A stretch of DNA of 50,062 bases from an uncultured Candidatus Thioglobus sp. (GTDB lineage Bacteria; Pseudomonadota; Gammaproteobacteria; PS1; Pseudothioglobaceae), in contig FXLX01000014.1 in assembly GCA_900180385.1 (NCBI GenBank), positions 1 through 50,062 on the forward strand, in the 5' to 3' direction. The translations under genes were made by a program, and so were the position numbers. Below, in pieces: positions 47,652-50,062 of the stretch (position 1 is the first letter of the stretch; every line of letters begins with the position of its first letter). Below the pieces are notes generated by a model. It saw nothing but the letters and a program-made list of their open reading frames with translations, searched no databases and had not been told where the DNA came from.

Positions 47652-49262
47652 TTAGTGTTTGGTTATTTCTCTAATTGAGTTGATATCAACTTTTGCATTA
47701 AAAGTTTTCTCTAATTTTTGCACAATTTCATCACTCAAAAATTCTTGCTGAATGGTGGCCAAATATTGATTATGTGCCTGTGTTTCTTTTTGAGCAAGTG
47801 TTTGCTCTGTGAACGTATTTAAGTCAATAACCAGTGTTAGCTTTGGATATTGAGTTCTAAGACTTTCCAGTATGTTTTTCTGCACATGGTCGCTGAGTAA
47901 ATTGGCAAATTGCTCATCTAATGTTAAGGTTAGTGTGTTGTTTTCTAATGAACTGAATAAAGTGTTTTTAACCAACATTTTGGCGCCACCTGAGAAATTA
48001 AGCGTTTGACTAAGCTTTTCCCATTCTTGTTGATTAGAAATTTTTGACGTACTGTCTGGCTGAAGTTTTTCTACTTCTCTAGGGCTTGTCTCTTCTTTTT
48101 CTATGGCCGGTGTCTTGTTGGTGTAATCGCTAGTAGGGCTATTAGGCTTGATTTTTAGAGTTTTTTTTTCCGCAGGAATTTGGCTTTTAATATCTGAATG
48201 AAATGCCAACATTCTGAGTAATGTCATCTCAAAGCCAATTTGTTCACTTGGCGCAAGTGCCATATCTTTAGTGCCATTAATCGACATTTGATAAAAAATA
48301 TGTAAATCTTGATTAGAGATATTATCAGCCAATTCTTGAATATCAGACCCAGCTTCATCCTTGATAATTTGAGCTAAAGATATTTGATGAAATAACGAGC
48401 TTAAATCTTTAAGTGCATTGGTTAGATTTTCACCGCGATGAGATAAATCTTTGATAAATTCAATCACTGATTTAGCGTCTTGATTAAATAAATGTTTGGC
48501 CAAAGTGATAATATCATCATGATGCACAAGGCCAAGCATGGCCTTTATGTCTTTACTGGTTACTGTACCTTTGCCATAAGAGATAGATTGATCAAGCAAG
48601 CTAAGTGCATCACGCATCGAGCCGTTACCAAATCCAGCAATTTGACTCAGCGCAGGCTCTTCATAGGTTAATTTTTCAGCATCCATGATAAATTTCAGCT
48701 GACCTAAAATCTCCTCATGAGTAAGCTGTTGCAGAGTGAATTGCAAACAACGAGAAAGTACTGTTACTGGAAGTTTTTTTGGATCAGTCGTTGCCAATAA
48801 AAATTTAACATGCTCAGGTGGCTCTTCAAGTGTTTTAAGCAAGGCATTAAAACTTTCATTTGTGAGTTGATGAACCTCATCAATAATATAGATCTTATAG
48901 CGATTCTTAGTTGGCATGTATTGCGCATTCTCTAAAACATTGCGTATATCGTCTATTTTTCTATTTGTAGCTGCATCCATCTCAATCAAATCAATAGACT
49001 GACCTTTATCAATCTCAATACAAGTAGCACAAGTGCCACAAGGTATTGAACTAACGCCTGTCTCGCAATTAATAGATTTGGCAAAGATACGAGCAATGGT
49101 GGTTTTGCCCACACCGCGCGTACCAGTAAATAAAAACGCATGATGCAAGCTATTGGCATCAAGTGCATTGATAAGGGTTTTTTTGGCATGAGCTTGCCCA
49201 ACTAATTCGCCAAACGTATGCGGGCGATATTTGCGTGCTAGGACTTGATAATGGTCACTCAT
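47652..49262 (-). CDS. dnaX: DNA polymerase III tau (and possibly gamma) subunit
   Basis: The clamp-loader ATPase. The 536 residues start YQVLARKYRPHTFGELVGQ. Walker A is GTRGVGKTT (47-55), zinc ligands C66, C75, C78 and C81, Walker B IIDEVHQLT (D128, E129), sensor 1 LLATTDPKKLP, and SRC arginine finger. The AAA+ and collar domains end near residue 360; a variable linker and a short tau C-terminal domain follow. A run of nine A at codons 365-368 may allow a shorter gamma-like product. First protein gene after the SRP RNA, 22 bases downstream of it. Confidence 0.96.
   Translation of the reverse strand: MSDHYQVLARKYRPHTFGELVGQAHAKKTLINALDANSLHHAFLFTGTRGVGKTTIARIFAKSINCETGVSSIPCGTCATCIEIDKGQSIDLIEMDAATNRKIDDIRNVLENAQYMPTKNRYKIYIIDEVHQLTNESFNALLKTLEEPPEHVKFLLATTDPKKLPVTVLSRCLQFTLQQLTHEEILGQLKFIMDAEKLTYEEPALSQIAGFGNGSMRDALSLLDQSISYGKGTVTSKDIKAMLGLVHHDDIITLAKHLFNQDAKSVIEFIKDLSHRGENLTNALKDLSSLFHQISLAQIIKDEAGSDIQELADNISNQDLHIFYQMSINGTKDMALAPSEQIGFEMTLLRMLAFHSDIKSQIPAEKKTLKIKPNSPTSDYTNKTPAIEKEETSPREVEKLQPDSTSKISNQQEWEKLSQTLNFSGGAKMLVKNTLFSSLENNTLTLTLDEQFANLLSDHVQKNILESLRTQYPKLTLVIDLNTFTEQTLAQKETQAHNQYLATIQQEFLSDEIVQKLEKTFNAKVDINSIREITKH
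48161..48169 (-). promoter_or_regulatory. A9 slippery tract in dnaX, candidate gamma-subunit slippage site
   Basis: On the coding strand GCG GAA AAA AAA ACT contains nine consecutive A at codons 365-368, right after the collar domain. Loss of one A gives GAA AAA AAA CTC TAA, ending at residue 368. Gain of one A, or a -1 ribosomal shift, ends at residue 373. Both out-of-frame readings stop at once, giving a product with domains I-III only. Confidence 0.55.
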
Positions 49263-49283
49263 ACTAAAATTAATAATTTAAAA

Positions 49284-49394
49284 GTGGCAGTACTTAGAAT
49301 AACATCCAACACATGAAAAAACTACTACCGTTGCTCCCTTCCGGGCCTGGCGGGGTTTGTAATCATTCATTGTAGGCGCACCCTAAGTACCACC
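49284..49394 (-). ncRNA. ffs: Signal recognition particle 4.5S RNA
   Basis: The minus strand carries the SRP apical core CAGGCCCGGAAGGGAGCAA (49349-49331), with the GGAA tetraloop and the asymmetric internal loop bases that Ffh binds. The ends pair: GGTGGTACTTAG (49394-49383) with CTAAGTAC-TG-CCAC (49297-49284), a stem with a small bulge, followed by TTTT. The resulting ~111 nt equals the length of E. coli 4.5S RNA. The ffs-dnaX-ybaB-recR order is common in gammaproteobacteria. Confidence 0.9.
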
Positions 49395-49568
49395 AAGATT
49401 TATTTTACGCGAAATAAATGATTAGGTTTTTGATAAAAAAAGATAACATCTTGAAGCTCCCCCACTTGACTGGACACCAAACTAATATTTTACGCATTAT
49501 TTTTCTGTATCAATAATCTTTTTTGAGGTTTGCACCCAAGGTCAGGCTACGAAGGAGCAAAGCCCCAA

Positions 49569-49624
49569 CTTGGAACTTGTTCCAAGCCCTAACTTAAGCC
49601 TTAAAGGCTTAAGTTAAGTTAGGG
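49569..49624. repeat. Two consecutive perfect hairpins at the transposase 3' end
   Basis: CTTGGAAC-TT-GTTCCAAG (49569-49586) is followed directly by AACTTAAGCCT-TAA-AGGCTTAAGTT (49591-49615), an 11-bp perfect stem. An alternative outer pairing CCCTAACTT/AAGTTAGGG (49587-49624) encloses the second. The transposase stop codon lies in the structure. It may terminate or block read-through into or out of the element. Confidence 0.7.
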
Positions 49625-50062
49625 AATATTGTTGCGATAAAACCTCTTTTCATAATCATTAGGCGAGTAATAATCAATCGTTGAATGTCGCCTAATTTTG
49701 TTATAAAACACTTCAATATATTCAAAGATAGCACTGCTTGCTTGTTTCCTAGTTTGATAAATTTTCTGATTGATTAACTCTGTTTTTAGGGTGTTAAAAA
49801 AACTCTCAGCGACTGCGTTATCATGGCATTCACCTTTTCTGCTCATGCTTTGGGTGATGTTATTTGCTTTGAATAACTTAAGGTATTCATAAGCTCTGTA
49901 GGTTGAGCCTTGGTCAGAGTGTAGTAGCACTTTTTGTTGTTTTGGTTTGTTTTTGATTGCCATTGATAATGCGTCAATGATTAATTTTGTATTGTTGTTC
50001 TGATTCATTGACCAGCCAACAACTCTACGAGAATACAAATCAATCACAGTGGCTAAATACAG
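49619..50062 (-). CDS. IS3-family transposase OrfB, 5' end outside window
   Basis: The C-terminal ~147 residues of an integrase-core (rve) transposase. It opens [19 protein letters not shown] with the first Asp of the DDE triad. The second is in [10 protein letters not shown] and the Glu in [20 protein letters not shown], followed by [15 protein letters not shown]. The frame continues past the window edge; the GTG at 50047 is internal. Undisrupted here, so it may be active. Confidence 0.92.
   Translation of the reverse strand: MYLATVIDLYSRRVVGWSMNQNNNTKLIIDALSMAIKNKPKQQKVLLHSDQGSTYRAYEYLKLFKANNITQSMSRKGECHDNAVAESFFNTLKTELINQKIYQTRKQASSAIFEYIEVFYNKIRRHSTIDYYSPNDYEKRFYRNNIP

Larger units (their letters stand above)
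49452..50062 (-). mobile_element. IS3-family insertion sequence, one end and part of orfB
   Basis: The transposase frame (next entry) identifies the family. A likely terminal sequence is TGAAGCTCCCCCACTTGACT starting at 49452, which has the TGA...CCCC form of IS3-group ends; the other end lies beyond the window, so inverted repeats and target duplication cannot be tested. The 167 bases between the transposase stop and this end contain two strong hairpins. The element ends about 58 bp upstream of the SRP RNA 5' end. Confidence 0.55.

Overview
The window is a low-GC chromosomal segment from a gammaproteobacterium. Gene content and order (ffs-dnaX-ybaB-recR, rne with its leader, ftsA next to lpxC, the ilvI-ilvH-ilvC-pssA-leuA run, rseC, RoxA-type oxygenase, UbiH-like hydroxylase) fit the sulfur-oxidising SUP05/Thioglobus lineage, possibly a symbiotic relative. 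That placement is inferred from gene content only; no marker gene was aligned.

Layout. 1-2108 is accessory and decaying: the 3' part of a large surface-type repeat protein ending in a FISUMP domain whose last ~55 codons look like a diversity-generating-retroelement variable region, then a minus-strand pseudogene, a truncated gene, and the tail of an IS1595-family transposase. 2139-5981 holds small or poorly known genes (a coiled-coil protein, a glycine-zipper envelope protein, a Sel1 protein, a broken Sel1 paralogue, an ICMT-like methyltransferase) around pyrF and a tRNA-Val. 6037-49262 is dense core metabolism with short or overlapping gene junctions. The right edge (about 49452-50062) is an IS3-family element cut by the window end.

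How the genes work together. Branched-chain amino acid synthesis (ilvI, ilvH, ilvC, leuA) is collinear, with pssA embedded; leuA has a candidate Leu/Ile-rich leader peptide. Arginine synthesis (argD, argF), purine (guaB), pyrimidine (pyrF), cofactors (pdxH, ubiquinone hydroxylase, pteridine reductase), shikimate (aroE), lipid A (lpxC), undecaprenyl phosphate recycling (uppP) and pyruvate oxidation (aceE) point to a biosynthetically self-sufficient cell. RNA and translation functions are rne, dusA, queH, an RluA-family synthase, valS, hpf and a RoxA-type ribosomal oxygenase. Replication and repair functions are dnaX, recR, ybaB and a HolD-like protein.

Main points for a second look: the adenine-depleted variable region at 800-929; a run of nine A in dnaX exactly where a gamma-type truncation would be expected; ftsA followed directly by lpxC with no ftsZ; a 27-codon ORF carrying a synonymous-diverged copy of the RecR C-terminus; pepN without an ATG/GTG/TTG start able to include its conserved N-terminus; three hairpins in the rne leader, one covering the Shine-Dalgarno; and six near-perfect 57-bp repeats in rne.
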